A stretch of 64,000 bases of DNA from Pseudovibrio flavus (lineage in GTDB: Bacteria > Pseudomonadota > Alphaproteobacteria > Rhizobiales > Stappiaceae). The stretch covers positions 38,950 through 102,949 of the forward strand of contig NZ_SMMA01000055.1 in the NCBI RefSeq assembly GCF_009711345.1, written 5' to 3'. The translations under genes were made by a program, and so were the position numbers. Below, piece by piece: positions 35,807 through 45,048 of the stretch; the first letter of the stretch is position 1; every line of letters begins with the position of its first letter. Under the pieces are notes generated by a model that searched no databases, was not told the DNA's origin, and was given only the letters and a program-made list of their open reading frames with translations.

Positions 35807-36420
35807 TTGGAAAGCTCAAAGGCGTCGTTGATAGTTACGGCGATGATTATGTGCTGCTAGACGTGCAAGGCGTTTGCTATCAAGTCCATTGCCCTTCGCG
35901 CATCTTGCAACAGTTGCCGCGTGTTGGTGAGGCTGGTGTACTTGCTATTGAGACCATCGTGCGTGAAGACATGATCCGCCTTTACGGTTTCAATGATGAT
36001 GCAGAGCGCGAGTGGTTCCGTATGCTTATGACTGTGCAGGGCGTGGGCGCGAAAGTAGCGCTTGGTATCCTTGGCATCATGAAAGCCAGCGAAGTCGCTA
36101 ACGCCATTGCTCTTGGTGACAAAACCGCGATCACCCGTGCTCCCGGTGTTGGTAAGCGTGTGGCAGAGCGCATTGTTGCCGAGTTGAAAAACAAGGCACC
36201 TGCCTTTGCTTCCGTCGACGAAGGCACCATCACTGTTGCCTCCAGCGTTCAGGAAAATGTTGCCAGCCGTCCGGTGGCTGACGCAGTTTCCGCGCTCACC
36301 AACCTCGGTTATGCTCCGGCGCAGGCCAGTGGTGCTGTTGCCGCTGCTTTGAAAGCGGCTGGTGAAGATGCAACCGCAGAGAAGCTGATCCGCCTCGGAC
36401 TTAAGGAACTTGCAGTATGA
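35803..36420 (+). CDS. ruvA: Holliday junction DNA helicase subunit RuvA
   Basis: A 205-residue protein with N-terminal OB fold ([20 protein letters not shown]), the two helix-hairpin-helix motifs ([13 protein letters not shown] and [12 protein letters not shown]) and the C-terminal UBA-like domain III that contacts RuvB. It tetramerises on Holliday junctions. Overlaps ruvC and ruvB by four bases each. Confidence 0.96.
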   Translation: MIGKLKGVVDSYGDDYVLLDVQGVCYQVHCPSRILQQLPRVGEAGVLAIETIVREDMIRLYGFNDDAEREWFRMLMTVQGVGAKVALGILGIMKASEVANAIALGDKTAITRAPGVGKRVAERIVAELKNKAPAFASVDEGTITVASSVQENVASRPVADAVSALTNLGYAPAQASGAVAAALKAAGEDATAEKLIRLGLKELAV

Positions 36421-37463
36421 TCGACGGTGAACAGCGCATTGTGACGCCGGAAATCCGCGGCGATGAAATTGATAGCGGCATGCGCCCGCAGACGCTTGAT
36501 GACTTCACCGGCCAGAAGCTGGCGCGTCAGAACCTGCGGATCTTCATTGAGGCCGCCAAAAAGCGTAACGAAGCGCTGGACCACGTGCTCTTTGTCGGTC
36601 CTCCGGGTTTGGGTAAGACCACACTTGCGCAGATTATGGCGCGTGAGCTTGGTGTAAACTTCCGCGCCACTTCCGGTCCAGTGATTGCAAAGGCCGGTGA
36701 TCTGGCTGCGCTTTTGACCAATCTGGAAGATCGCGATGTTCTGTTTATTGACGAGATCCACCGCCTCAACCCAGCAGTTGAGGAAGTGTTGTATCCGGCA
36801 ATGGAAGATTATCAGCTCGATCTGATTATCGGTGAGGGGCCTGCGGCTCGTTCCGTAAAGATCGACCTTGCGAAGTTCACCCTTGTTGCTGCGACCACCC
36901 GTCTTGGACTTCTGACAACGCCGTTGCGTGACCGGTTCGGCATTCCTGTTCGCTTAGAATTCTATACTCCGGAAGAGCTTGAGCTGATCGTTAAGCGCGG
37001 CGCTCGCCTTTTGGGTATCGGCATGAGCGATGAGGGCGCACGGGAAATCGCCAAGCGCTCTCGTGGTACGCCGCGTATTGCGGGTCGTTTGCTGCGTCGT
37101 GTTCGCGACTTTGCGATTGTAGCCGGTATGCAGGAAATCGATGCGCCGCTGGCGGATCGCGCATTGGTTCAGTTGGAAGTGGATAGCGCTGGCTTTGACA
37201 GCCTTGACCGTCGTTACCTTAATCAGATCGCCCGCAACTTCGGCGGTGGACCGGTTGGTATTGAAACCATTGCGGCAGCGCTTTCCGAACCACGGGACGC
37301 GATTGAGGATATCGTTGAGCCGTATCTTATCCAGAATGGCTATCTGCAACGCACCCCGCGTGGCCGAATCCTGACCCCGCAAGCCTTCTCACATTTGGGC
37401 CTTTCTGTGCCTACCAACCCAAATGCGCCACAAATGACCCTTTTTGCAGAAGGGGACGAATAG
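36417..37463 (+). CDS. ruvB: Holliday junction branch migration ATPase RuvB
   Basis: A 348-residue AAA+ motor with Walker A GPPGLGKT (residues 61-68), Walker B FIDEIH (Asp112), sensor 1 AATTR and the arginine-finger region PLRDRFG, followed by the RuvB winged-helix C-terminal domain. It forms hexameric rings that drive branch migration with RuvA. Its ATG overlaps the ruvA stop. The ybgC gene follows after three bases. Confidence 0.97.
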   Translation: MIDGEQRIVTPEIRGDEIDSGMRPQTLDDFTGQKLARQNLRIFIEAAKKRNEALDHVLFVGPPGLGKTTLAQIMARELGVNFRATSGPVIAKAGDLAALLTNLEDRDVLFIDEIHRLNPAVEEVLYPAMEDYQLDLIIGEGPAARSVKIDLAKFTLVAATTRLGLLTTPLRDRFGIPVRLEFYTPEELELIVKRGARLLGIGMSDEGAREIAKRSRGTPRIAGRLLRRVRDFAIVAGMQEIDAPLADRALVQLEVDSAGFDSLDRRYLNQIARNFGGGPVGIETIAAALSEPRDAIEDIVEPYLIQNGYLQRTPRGRILTPQAFSHLGLSVPTNPNAPQMTLFAEGDE

Positions 37464-37466
37464 CAG

Positions 37467-37937
37467 ATGGACGAGAACCCACATAAAGCCACAGGTAGCT
37501 GGCCAGACCTTGCGGGCCGGCTGGAAGAGGGTGTGCATAAGCTAGGCGTGCGGGTCTACTACGAAGATACCGATTTTACCGGCGTTGTTTATCACGCTGC
37601 ATATCTGAAGTTCATCGAGCGCGGCCGCTCTGACTTCCTACGCCTGTGCGGTATCCATCATCATGAGTTGGGTGACGGTGTTCACGGCGATCCACTGGCA
37701 TTTGCTGTTCGGCACATGGACATCGATTTCCTCAAACCGGCGCGAATCGATGATGTTCTGGAAGTGGTTACACGTCTGGAAAGTTATAAGGGTGCCCGCT
37801 TTGTTTTGGTGCAAAGCGTAATGCGTAACGAAAACGTGTTGTTTACCGCCAAAGTCACCGTGGCGGTGATTTCCCCTGATGGACGGCCGCGGCGCTTGCC
37901 TGCGGCATTGGCGGAACGCCTCGCATATCCAGTGTGA
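37467..37937 (+). CDS. ybgC: Tol-Pal-associated acyl-CoA thioesterase YbgC
   Basis: A 156-residue hot-dog-fold thioesterase with the active-site segment YYEDTDFTGVVYHAAYLKF, whose Asp is catalytic, and ERGRSDFLR on the long helix. YbgC hydrolyses short or acyl-carrier-bound thioesters and sits at the head of tol-pal clusters in many proteobacteria. Here it joins ruvCAB at the left and tolQ at the right; the 256-base gap to tolQ probably carries a separate promoter. Confidence 0.93.
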   Translation: MDENPHKATGSWPDLAGRLEEGVHKLGVRVYYEDTDFTGVVYHAAYLKFIERGRSDFLRLCGIHHHELGDGVHGDPLAFAVRHMDIDFLKPARIDDVLEVVTRLESYKGARFVLVQSVMRNENVLFTAKVTVAVISPDGRPRRLPAALAERLAYPV

Positions 37938-38193
37938 AACACTGAAAAGCCCCTCGTAGAAATGCTCAATCTCTAAGTGGGGCTGTTCGCCTCAGCCTTC
38001 CCTTAATAGTTCAGTAACCTTAACAGGGTCTTCTCCGTTTTTGTATTCCGATGCGGTCAGTCGAAGTTTTGCCAAAATCGGAAGGCAGGAAGACGCTTTA
38101 GTTTTCCGGGAATGGCCGAAGCGTGGATCGGGCAATTGATTGTCTGCGCTCGGCGTCAAGCATAGAAATTCGGGGCAAGAGGTTACCTACCCT

Positions 38194-38907
38194 ATGGCGC
38201 AAACTGAAGCTGTGTCTCAAGTCACGTTGGCTGGACCTGAGAGTCTATCCTATTTCTCCATGTTCATGGACGCGGATGTCGTCGTCAAACTGGTAATGAT
38301 CGGTCTGATCCTCGCTTCTGTATGGAGCTGGGCAATTATCATCGACAAGGTAACGTTGTTTGCTCGCACCAAACGCCAGATGGACCGTTTTGAAAACGTG
38401 TTCTGGTCTGGTCAGTCCCTTGAAGAGCTGTACAAGAGCCTTTCCTCACGCGCAAACAACGGCATGGCCGCACTGTTTATTGCTGCGATGAAAGAGTGGA
38501 AGCGATCCCACGAAGGGGATCGTCCGGCAATTGCCAGCCTACAGCAGCGCATCGACCGTGTAATGGACCTGACTATCGCTCGTGAAACCGAACGTCTTGA
38601 AAAACGTTTGATGTTCCTTGCGACCGTTGGTTCTGCTGCGCCGTTTATCGGTCTGTTCGGTACCGTTTGGGGTATCATGAACTCCTTTGCATCCATTGCA
38701 GCTTCCAAAAACACCAGCCTTGCAGTTGTTGCTCCGGGTATTGCGGAAGCGCTGTTTGCAACAGGTCTTGGCCTTGTTGCCGCTATTCCGGCAGTTATCG
38801 CTTACAACAAGCTGACCTCTGATTCCGGCAAGCTCACTGCTCGCATGGAAGGTTTTGCTGACGAATTCTCCGCGATCCTTTCCAGACGCATCGACGAGCG
38901 GGTCTAA
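38194..38907 (+). CDS. tolQ: Tol-Pal system proton channel TolQ
   Basis: A 237-residue inner-membrane protein with three membrane segments (about residues 30-50, 145-170 and 180-205). The signature GLFGTVWGIMNSFASIA lies in the second segment and ALFATGLGLVAAIPAVIAYN in the third. With TolR it forms the proton-driven motor that energises TolA during outer-membrane constriction. ATG 38194 has AGAGG ten bases upstream; the in-frame start at 38140 would add residues not found in TolQ. Confidence 0.95.
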   Translation: MAQTEAVSQVTLAGPESLSYFSMFMDADVVVKLVMIGLILASVWSWAIIIDKVTLFARTKRQMDRFENVFWSGQSLEELYKSLSSRANNGMAALFIAAMKEWKRSHEGDRPAIASLQQRIDRVMDLTIARETERLEKRLMFLATVGSAAPFIGLFGTVWGIMNSFASIAASKNTSLAVVAPGIAEALFATGLGLVAAIPAVIAYNKLTSDSGKLTARMEGFADEFSAILSRRIDERV

Positions 38908-38911
38908 GCGC

Positions 38912-39364
38912 ATGGGTATGAGCACAGCATCTGCACCAAACGGTGGAGGGCGTCGTCGTAGAGGCGGGCGCCGTTCGCATTCTCCGATGAGCGAGATCAA
39001 CGTTACGCCGTTTGTGGACGTGATGTTGGTTCTCTTGATCATTTTCATGGTGTCTGCGCCGCTTTTGACCGTTGGCGTGCCTATCGATTTGCCTGAAACC
39101 CGTGCAAAGCCGATGGAAGGCGAAACCGAGCCGATAGCGATCTCCATCAAGTCAGATGGTGCGGTTTATATCCAGGATACGGAAATTCCGATTGAAGAGC
39201 TGATTGCCAAACTCGAAGCGATTGCACGCAATGGCTACGACGAGCGCATCTACGTGCGCGGTGATCAGGATGCTGACTACGGCATCATTATGAAGGTTAT
39301 GGGGCGCATCAATGCTGCGGGCTATAAGCGCATTGGTTTGGTAACGACCGAGGAACAGGGGTAG
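38912..39364 (+). CDS. tolR: Tol-Pal system protein TolR
   Basis: A 150-residue ExbD-type protein. After a short Arg/Gly-rich cytoplasmic segment (GGGRRRRGGRR) comes SEINVTPFVDVMLVLLIIFMV, where the Asp in VTPFVDVML is the proton-carrying residue, then a periplasmic dimerisation domain. ATG 38912 lies four bases past the tolQ stop; ATG 38918 is a close alternative. Confidence 0.95.
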   Translation: MGMSTASAPNGGGRRRRGGRRSHSPMSEINVTPFVDVMLVLLIIFMVSAPLLTVGVPIDLPETRAKPMEGETEPIAISIKSDGAVYIQDTEIPIEELIAKLEAIARNGYDERIYVRGDQDADYGIIMKVMGRINAAGYKRIGLVTTEEQG

Positions 39365-39374
39365 GCATTCGGGC

Positions 39375-40313
39375 ATGCGTAATGCACTCATTGCATCGGC
39401 TGTTGCCCACGTGGGCATTTTAACGGCGGGTCTTATCGGCTTGTCGAGCGTGCAGGATTTGTCTGCACCGCCGGTGGATTCCCTGCCTGTAGATCTCGTT
39501 CCGGTATCTGAACTGACGACCCTTCAGCTTGGCAGCAAAAAGGAAAAGGAAATTCGTGAGGCTGCTGTAGAGCCTACGAAGACCCCTCCGCAAGCCAAGC
39601 CAAAGACGGAAGAAGCGCCGGGCGACACCAAGATTGATGCACCAAAACCAACACCGGGTGAGAAGACTGCAAGCGTTGCTCCTGCCGCGAGCGAGCCGCA
39701 GCCTGCACCGGAACCACCTCAGCCTGAACCAGAGCCGGAAGTAGCTCCTAAGGAAGAGGCGCCAAAGGCGCAGGCCGAACTTGGGCCAGACGTGAAGAAG
39801 GACGAAAGCCCATTGCTCAACGTGGCAACACGTCCTCGCACCAAGCCGAAGCCTCCGGTTCGCCAGCCTGAGCCGCAGAAAGAGCAGCCGAAGTTTGATC
39901 CGAACAACATTGCAGCACTGCTGAACAAGACGCAGCCAGCGGCAAGCGGTTCTCAGGCTTCTACACAGCAGGCGTCTCTAGGTTCCGCTCAGGGTCGTAC
40001 CAATGTGCGTATGACGCAGTCTGAGCTGAATGCCTTGCGCTCGCAGATTGCTCGTTGTTGGAACCCGCCGGTTGGCGCAGTTGGTGCTGAAGCTCTGATT
40101 GTACGTCTGCAGTTCTCTATGAGCCGTACTGGCGAAGTTGAGGGGAACCCTGTGGTTCTCAATTCCAACAATAATCCGGCCTTTAATGCAGCGGTTCAAA
40201 GTGCAACACGCGCGATCTTCCGCTGTGGACCTTATTCGCTGCCAGCGAACAAGTATGAAGCTTGGCAGACTGTTATTTTGAATTTCGATCCCCGCGAAAT
40301 GCTGGGATACTGA
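39375..40313 (+). CDS. tolA: Cell envelope integrity protein TolA
   Basis: A 312-residue protein with one N-terminal membrane segment (about residues 5-25), a long Pro/Glu/Lys-rich periplasmic linker (about 55-190) and a C-terminal TonB-like domain (about 210-312) with [12 protein letters not shown] and the Cys pair typical of TolA. It spans the periplasm from TolQR to TolB-Pal. The linker is proline-rich rather than the helical Ala/Lys repeat of E. coli TolA, the usual alphaproteobacterial form. Confidence 0.9.
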   Translation: MRNALIASAVAHVGILTAGLIGLSSVQDLSAPPVDSLPVDLVPVSELTTLQLGSKKEKEIREAAVEPTKTPPQAKPKTEEAPGDTKIDAPKPTPGEKTASVAPAASEPQPAPEPPQPEPEPEVAPKEEAPKAQAELGPDVKKDESPLLNVATRPRTKPKPPVRQPEPQKEQPKFDPNNIAALLNKTQPAASGSQASTQQASLGSAQGRTNVRMTQSELNALRSQIARCWNPPVGAVGAEALIVRLQFSMSRTGEVEGNPVVLNSNNNPAFNAAVQSATRAIFRCGPYSLPANKYEAWQTVILNFDPREMLGY

Positions 40314-40339
40314 GAGACTTGGAAAAGGAGCGTAGGTCG

Positions 40340-41704
40340 ATGTCTTTGGGCGTGACGACTGGCTATCCAAATAACCGCTACGGACGGGCACTGGTGCAGA
40401 GCATGATCAAGCTTTGCACGGCAATGCTTATTGGTGCGGCTCTCGTTCGTCCTGCTGCTGCGATTGTCGAAATCGACATTACAGAGGGGCAGGTGGAACC
40501 AATGCCGATTGCCTTGCCTGCTTTCAGCGGCAATGGCACCGACGATCAACTTGCCAAGGACATTAGCGATGTAGTGACCGCAGACTTGCGTCGCTCCGGC
40601 TTGTTCAATGCTATTGATCCTGCAGCGTTTATCCAGCAGGGCATGAATGTACATACAACGCCGCGCTTTGGTGACTGGCGAACCATTGGTGCGCAAGCAC
40701 TGGTAACCGGCTCTATTACCAAGCAGCCTGATGGGCGCTTGAAGGCGGAGTTCCGCCTTTGGGACGTTTATGCAGGTCAGCAGCTTATTGGTCAGCAATT
40801 CTTTACAGCGCCTGAAAACTGGCGCCGTCTCGCTCACATCATTTCCGATAGTGTATACGAGCGTCTGACCGGTGAAAAAGGCTACTTCGACACACGTATC
40901 GTTTTCATTGACGAGAGCGGTCCAAAGGAAGCACGCCGTAAGCGCCTTGCTATCATGGATCAGGATGGAGCGAACATTCGCTATCTGACCCGTGGTACTG
41001 ATCTGGTTCTGACGCCGCGCTTTTCTCCGGTGAACCAAGAAGTCACCTACATGTCCTACATGGGTGAGACACCGCAGGTTTACCTGTTCAATATCGAAAC
41101 GGGCCAGCGCGAAATTCTTGGCGATTTTCCGGGTATGACGTTCGCCCCGCGCTTCTCGCCAGACGGCCAGCAGGTCATCATGAGCCTGCAGCAGGGTAGT
41201 AACGCCAACATTTTCGTAATGGATTTGCGCAGCCGCCGCACAACGCGTCTGACCAATACCGCTGCGATTGATACCAGTCCTTCCTACTCTCCAGATGGTC
41301 GCCGGATCGTTTTCGAGAGTGACCGTGGTGGCGCGCAGCAGCTTTACACGATGAATGCAGATGGCAGCAACCCGCAGCGTATCAGCTTTGGTCCGGGCCG
41401 CTATTCAACGCCTGTATGGTCTCCACGCGGCGATTTGATTGCCTTCACCAAGCTGCATCAGGGCCGCTTCATGATTGGCGTTATGCGTCCAGATGGTAAG
41501 GGCGAGCGCATTCTGACAGAAGGATACCACAACGAAGGGCCTGCATGGTCGCCGAACGGCCGTGTTCTGACGTTCTTCCGTGATACGCCGGGCGCGCAGG
41601 GTGGCCCGCAGGTATGGACCGTGGACCTTACAGGTTATAACGAGCAGTTGGTCTCTACACCAAATTTTGCCTCAGACCCTGCTTGGTCACCGCTGCTCAA
41701 TTAA
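40340..41704 (+). CDS. tolB: Tol-Pal system translocation protein TolB
   Basis: A 454-residue periplasmic protein with an N-terminal signal region ([17 protein letters not shown]), the TolB N-terminal domain ([18 protein letters not shown]) and a C-terminal six-bladed beta-propeller built from recurrent PxFSPDGxxIxF units. It binds Pal and TolA. ATG 40340 has AGGAG nine bases upstream; it leaves a long cytoplasmic lead before the hydrophobic segment, and ATG 40403 would give a more classical signal peptide. Confidence 0.94.
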   Translation: MSLGVTTGYPNNRYGRALVQSMIKLCTAMLIGAALVRPAAAIVEIDITEGQVEPMPIALPAFSGNGTDDQLAKDISDVVTADLRRSGLFNAIDPAAFIQQGMNVHTTPRFGDWRTIGAQALVTGSITKQPDGRLKAEFRLWDVYAGQQLIGQQFFTAPENWRRLAHIISDSVYERLTGEKGYFDTRIVFIDESGPKEARRKRLAIMDQDGANIRYLTRGTDLVLTPRFSPVNQEVTYMSYMGETPQVYLFNIETGQREILGDFPGMTFAPRFSPDGQQVIMSLQQGSNANIFVMDLRSRRTTRLTNTAAIDTSPSYSPDGRRIVFESDRGGAQQLYTMNADGSNPQRISFGPGRYSTPVWSPRGDLIAFTKLHQGRFMIGVMRPDGKGERILTEGYHNEGPAWSPNGRVLTFFRDTPGAQGGPQVWTVDLTGYNEQLVSTPNFASDPAWSPLLN

Positions 41705-41851
41705 CAGTTACTGCGTAAGATTCTGGCTCCCTGCTTTTGCGGTTGCCGGGATCATACGAATTCATTAATCATCATTACTAGGTGCATGTTAACTATAGAT
41801 TGTGTTCATGCACGACGTCCCGCAGGGAATTTGGGGATCAGGAGTACCTTT

Positions 41852-42340
41852 ATGACGAAATCGCTCGTTGCGCGTGCATCGCGTATTGCCGCTGTAATTG
41901 CTGTTTGCGCTATCGCAGCAGCGTGTTCTCAAACCCGGCCAGATCTTGCTGGTGGCGCAGGTTCTGTATCGCCAGGTACAACGCAGGACTTCGTGGTCAA
42001 TGTGGGCGATCGTATCTACTTCCTTAACGATCAGAGCTCTCTAACCCCAGCTGCGCGCGCTACACTCGACAAGCAGGCTCAGTGGCTTCAGGCATACCCG
42101 CGCTACACCATCACCATTGAAGGTCATGCTGATGAGCGCGGCACCCGCCAGTACAACATTGCGCTTGGCGCACGCCGTGCGGCTGCAGCCTATGATTACC
42201 TTATTGCTAAGGGCGTGAACCCGAGCCGCATCAAGACCCTTTCCTACGGTAAAGAGCGTCCAATTGCGGTTTGTGACGCCGAATCATGCTGGAGCCAGAA
42301 CCGCAGAGCGGTCACCGTTGTGAACGGTGCTGGCAGCTAA
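41852..42340 (+). CDS. pal: Peptidoglycan-associated lipoprotein Pal
   Basis: A 162-residue lipoprotein: signal ending CAIAAAC, whose last Cys would be lipidated, then an OmpA-like domain with EGHADERGTRQYN and ALGARRAAA and SYGKERP. It anchors the outer membrane to peptidoglycan and binds TolB. ATG 41852 has AGGAG seven to eight bases upstream. A terminator follows before cpoB. Confidence 0.96.
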   Translation: MTKSLVARASRIAAVIAVCAIAAACSQTRPDLAGGAGSVSPGTTQDFVVNVGDRIYFLNDQSSLTPAARATLDKQAQWLQAYPRYTITIEGHADERGTRQYNIALGARRAAAAYDYLIAKGVNPSRIKTLSYGKERPIAVCDAESCWSQNRRAVTVVNGAGS

Positions 42341-42363
42341 TCCATAGCTATTTGGGTATTAAG

Positions 42364-42392
42364 AGGCTCTTCCAACCGGAAGAGCCTTTTTC
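42364..42392 (+). terminator. Terminator after pal
   Basis: AGGCTCTTCC (42364-42373) and GGAAGAGCCT (42378-42387) form a 10-bp stem with an AACC loop, followed by TTTTT. It separates the tolB-pal transcript from cpoB. Confidence 0.9.
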
Positions 42393-42518
42393 TTTGGCGA
42401 AACCTCGGGGAAATGGCGGCAATTCTTAGCATGGCCAAACTTTCGCCCGCTTCCCAATGCCTGTACACTGACCAATAGTTAATTTTTGGCGGCGATGAGC
42501 CGTTCAGGAGTGAAGTTT

Positions 42519-43472
42519 ATGACCAGACATTCGTTTGCTGCCCGTTTGCTGGGTGTTGTGGCTTTGAGCGCGCTCATGGTGGGCTCGGCCAATGCGCAGC
42601 TATTTGGCGGCAATAAAGACGATACTGCGCGCAACTCCGCGCGTCTTGGCCAGCTGGAAGATCAAATCCGTATGCTGACCGGACAAGTGGAAGAGATGAG
42701 CTTTCAGGTTCGCAATCTGGAAGAAGCGCTGCGCCGTGCGCAGGAAGACAATGAATACCGCCTTCAGCAGCTTGAGGGTACAGGTGGCGGTGCTCCACGG
42801 CCAGCAGCACAGGCAGCTCCTGCTGTAGCGCCGCAGACCACCCTTGCAGCTCCAGCTACAAATCAGGCGGCAGTTCCAACTGGTTCTACCCTGCGACAGG
42901 AGCAGGTGCGCAACGTGCAGAACACTCCAGCTCAGCCAAGCGGTGGACCTTTGGACCTTTCCGCGCTTGCTAACCAGCAGGCGGTAGTGGCAGCCCCTGC
43001 CGCGCAAGGCCAGCAGGGCGGCGGTATTCTGGTTGCTCCGGGTGATGTCAGCGGCTTCAACGGTAACATTCAGGCTTCTTTGACCGGCGATCCAAACGCT
43101 GACTACAACATGATCTACGAGGTTCTGGAGAGCGGAAACTTCGGTGCTGCGGAAGAAGGCTTTGATACCTTCATGGGCATGTATCCAGATCATGAGCTTT
43201 CTGGCGATGCACAGTTCTGGTACGGCGAAAGCCTGTTTGAGCAGAACAAGCACCGTGAGGCTGCTGCTGCATTCTTGAAGGCCTATAACAATTATCCGCA
43301 GAACTCACTCGCTGCCGATAGCCTCTTTAAGCTTGCAATGTCTTTGAAGGGCTTGGGCGAAACGGATGCAGCCTGCGCGACCTTCTCCGAGCTGAAAAAC
43401 AAGTTCCCTACTGCGTCGCCAGACCTTTTGCAGGAAGCTCAGCTTGAGCAGCAACGTTCCAAATGTAACTAA
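42519..43472 (+). CDS. cpoB: Cell division coordinator CpoB (YbgF)
   Basis: A 317-residue periplasmic protein: signal peptide (LLGVVALSALMVGSANA), coiled coil (about residues 30-85, QLEDQIRMLTGQVEEM), a low-complexity Ala/Gln/Pro linker and C-terminal TPRs (about 195-317) in the YbgF pattern (AEEGFDTFMGMYPDHEL). In E. coli CpoB links Tol-Pal to PBP1B and cell-wall synthesis at the septum. ATG 42519 has AGGAG nine bases upstream. Its end overlaps tilS by 29 bases. Confidence 0.93.
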   Translation: MTRHSFAARLLGVVALSALMVGSANAQLFGGNKDDTARNSARLGQLEDQIRMLTGQVEEMSFQVRNLEEALRRAQEDNEYRLQQLEGTGGGAPRPAAQAAPAVAPQTTLAAPATNQAAVPTGSTLRQEQVRNVQNTPAQPSGGPLDLSALANQQAVVAAPAAQGQQGGGILVAPGDVSGFNGNIQASLTGDPNADYNMIYEVLESGNFGAAEEGFDTFMGMYPDHELSGDAQFWYGESLFEQNKHREAAAAFLKAYNNYPQNSLAADSLFKLAMSLKGLGETDAACATFSELKNKFPTASPDLLQEAQLEQQRSKCN

Positions 43473-44775
43473 GGGTCCAAAAGCAGCTCTGCCTTTGAGC
43501 GAAAGCGAGAGGCTGCAGCTGCTTGAGCCATTAGATCGCTATGAAAAGCTCGCTGTGGGCGTTTCGGGAGGTGCAGATTCACTGTGCCTCCTTTTCATGT
43601 TGCGGGCATGGCAGCAGCAGGACCCTGTGAGGCGCCATGTTCTTGCGCTAACGGTTGATCATGGCTTGCGCCCAGAGGCTGCTTTAGAAGCCGAGGGCGT
43701 AGCGGCTTATTGCCTAGACTGGGGCATACAGCACGAAACACTGAAATGGGAAGGCGACAAGCCCAAGGCCAATCTTTCAGCAATTGCACGAGAGGCACGT
43801 TTTGAGCTGCTTCTTGAGACCGCGCAAACGCATGGCTGCGAGGCATTGGTGCTTGCCCATCACCTTGATGATCAGGCCGAGACTTTTTTGACCCGTCTTG
43901 CCCGTGGCAGCGGGGTTTACGGCCTCGGTGGTATTCGGCCTGTTCGCGATGATACGATTTTGGCGGTTGTTCGCCCTTTACTCGATGTGCCGAGTGAACG
44001 TCTTCGGGCGACGCTTGTGTCTGAGGGTGTTCGTTGGTTTGAAGACCCCAGCAATGCGGATGATAGCTATACCCGCGTTCAGTTCCGCAAGGCATCCGAA
44101 GACCTTGCAGCTTTGGGCCTTACTCCGCAGCGCCTAGCTGATACTGCTGAAAACCTGAGGAGAGCAGGGGATGCTCTCGATTCTTGGGTGACCAAGCTTT
44201 TTGGTGAGTTTGGCGAGGTTCATCCGAGTGGAGTTGTTCGGTTCAAGCGCGATGGCCTAGAGGATGTTCCCGATGAAATTCGACTGCGCCTGCTAGCGCG
44301 TATTCTGAGATTTGTAAGCGGAGCGGACTACACGCCGCGACTTTCGTCGCTAGAGTCGCTTGTTTTGGAGATCATGACCAAGGACGGCTGGAGGGGGGCA
44401 ACAATCTCTGGCGTACAGATCAAAATTTCCAAAGGCGAGCTTTATTTCGTTAGGGAAGAGGGGCGTGCCGGTATCGGTCCAATCCAAGTTGCTGCGGGAG
44501 ACGTAGCCATTTGGGATGGACGGCTAAGAATCTCGGCAGTTCATGCCGAAGTCGGCTGCTCGGTACAGTGTCTTGGCAATGGAGGTTTCGCCCGCTGGGG
44601 GCTGGAAAATCCAGAAAAATGGCCAAAATCGACGTTTGTAACCGCGCCGCTTATTGTTTTTCCTAGTGGTGTACCTTACATGCTCGGAACAACAGGTCAA
44701 AATGCCGCTATGCAGAACGGCCGCGAGTGGACCATCCACGACGTTTCGTTCAGCTGGCTGCGAAAAACAATATAA
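43444..44775 (+). CDS. tilS: tRNA(Ile)-lysidine synthase TilS
   Basis: A 443-residue enzyme that changes C34 of tRNA-Ile(CAU) to lysidine using ATP and lysine. The PP-loop SGGADS (residues 41-46) and LAHHLDDQAETFL are clear; the C-terminal part is divergent. The likely start is a TTG at 43444 with AGGAAG eight bases upstream, which overlaps the end of cpoB in another frame. A TTG at 43495 is a weaker alternative. The overlap suggests translational coupling to cpoB. Confidence 0.9.
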   Translation: MSSNVPNVTKGPKAALPLSESERLQLLEPLDRYEKLAVGVSGGADSLCLLFMLRAWQQQDPVRRHVLALTVDHGLRPEAALEAEGVAAYCLDWGIQHETLKWEGDKPKANLSAIAREARFELLLETAQTHGCEALVLAHHLDDQAETFLTRLARGSGVYGLGGIRPVRDDTILAVVRPLLDVPSERLRATLVSEGVRWFEDPSNADDSYTRVQFRKASEDLAALGLTPQRLADTAENLRRAGDALDSWVTKLFGEFGEVHPSGVVRFKRDGLEDVPDEIRLRLLARILRFVSGADYTPRLSSLESLVLEIMTKDGWRGATISGVQIKISKGELYFVREEGRAGIGPIQVAAGDVAIWDGRLRISAVHAEVGCSVQCLGNGGFARWGLENPEKWPKSTFVTAPLIVFPSGVPYMLGTTGQNAAMQNGREWTIHDVSFSWLRKTI

Positions 44776-44958
44776 CCGGGGTCGCGCTGCGCCACACCAT
44801 TCGTGTCTATGACACGCAATCAGCTAGAACTCGGTCAAACGTCGAACATTGGGTCGCCAGGCCCAAAGCGACGAAATAATATGGCGCCTTAGGGTTTTTT
44901 GGGGACGACGCCGAGCCTTAAGGAAAATTGAGTGAAGCTGTGTCATGCTGGTGTCTAA

Positions 44959-44987
44959 CTTGGCAAAACTGGCGATAGTGCCTATGT
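44959..44987 (+). promoter_or_regulatory. Sigma-32-type promoter upstream of ftsH
   Basis: CTTG (44959-44962), 18 bases and CCTATGT (44981-44987) fit the alphaproteobacterial RpoH pattern of CTTG followed by CYTATNT. It lies 62 bases before the ftsH ATG. The window also encodes rpoH. The call is a pattern match only. Confidence 0.5.
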
Positions 44988-45048
44988 TAGCCGGAACAAA
45001 TGACACAAAACGCGAAGACCGCCGCTTTCATGCGGTAAAGGGATCGAA

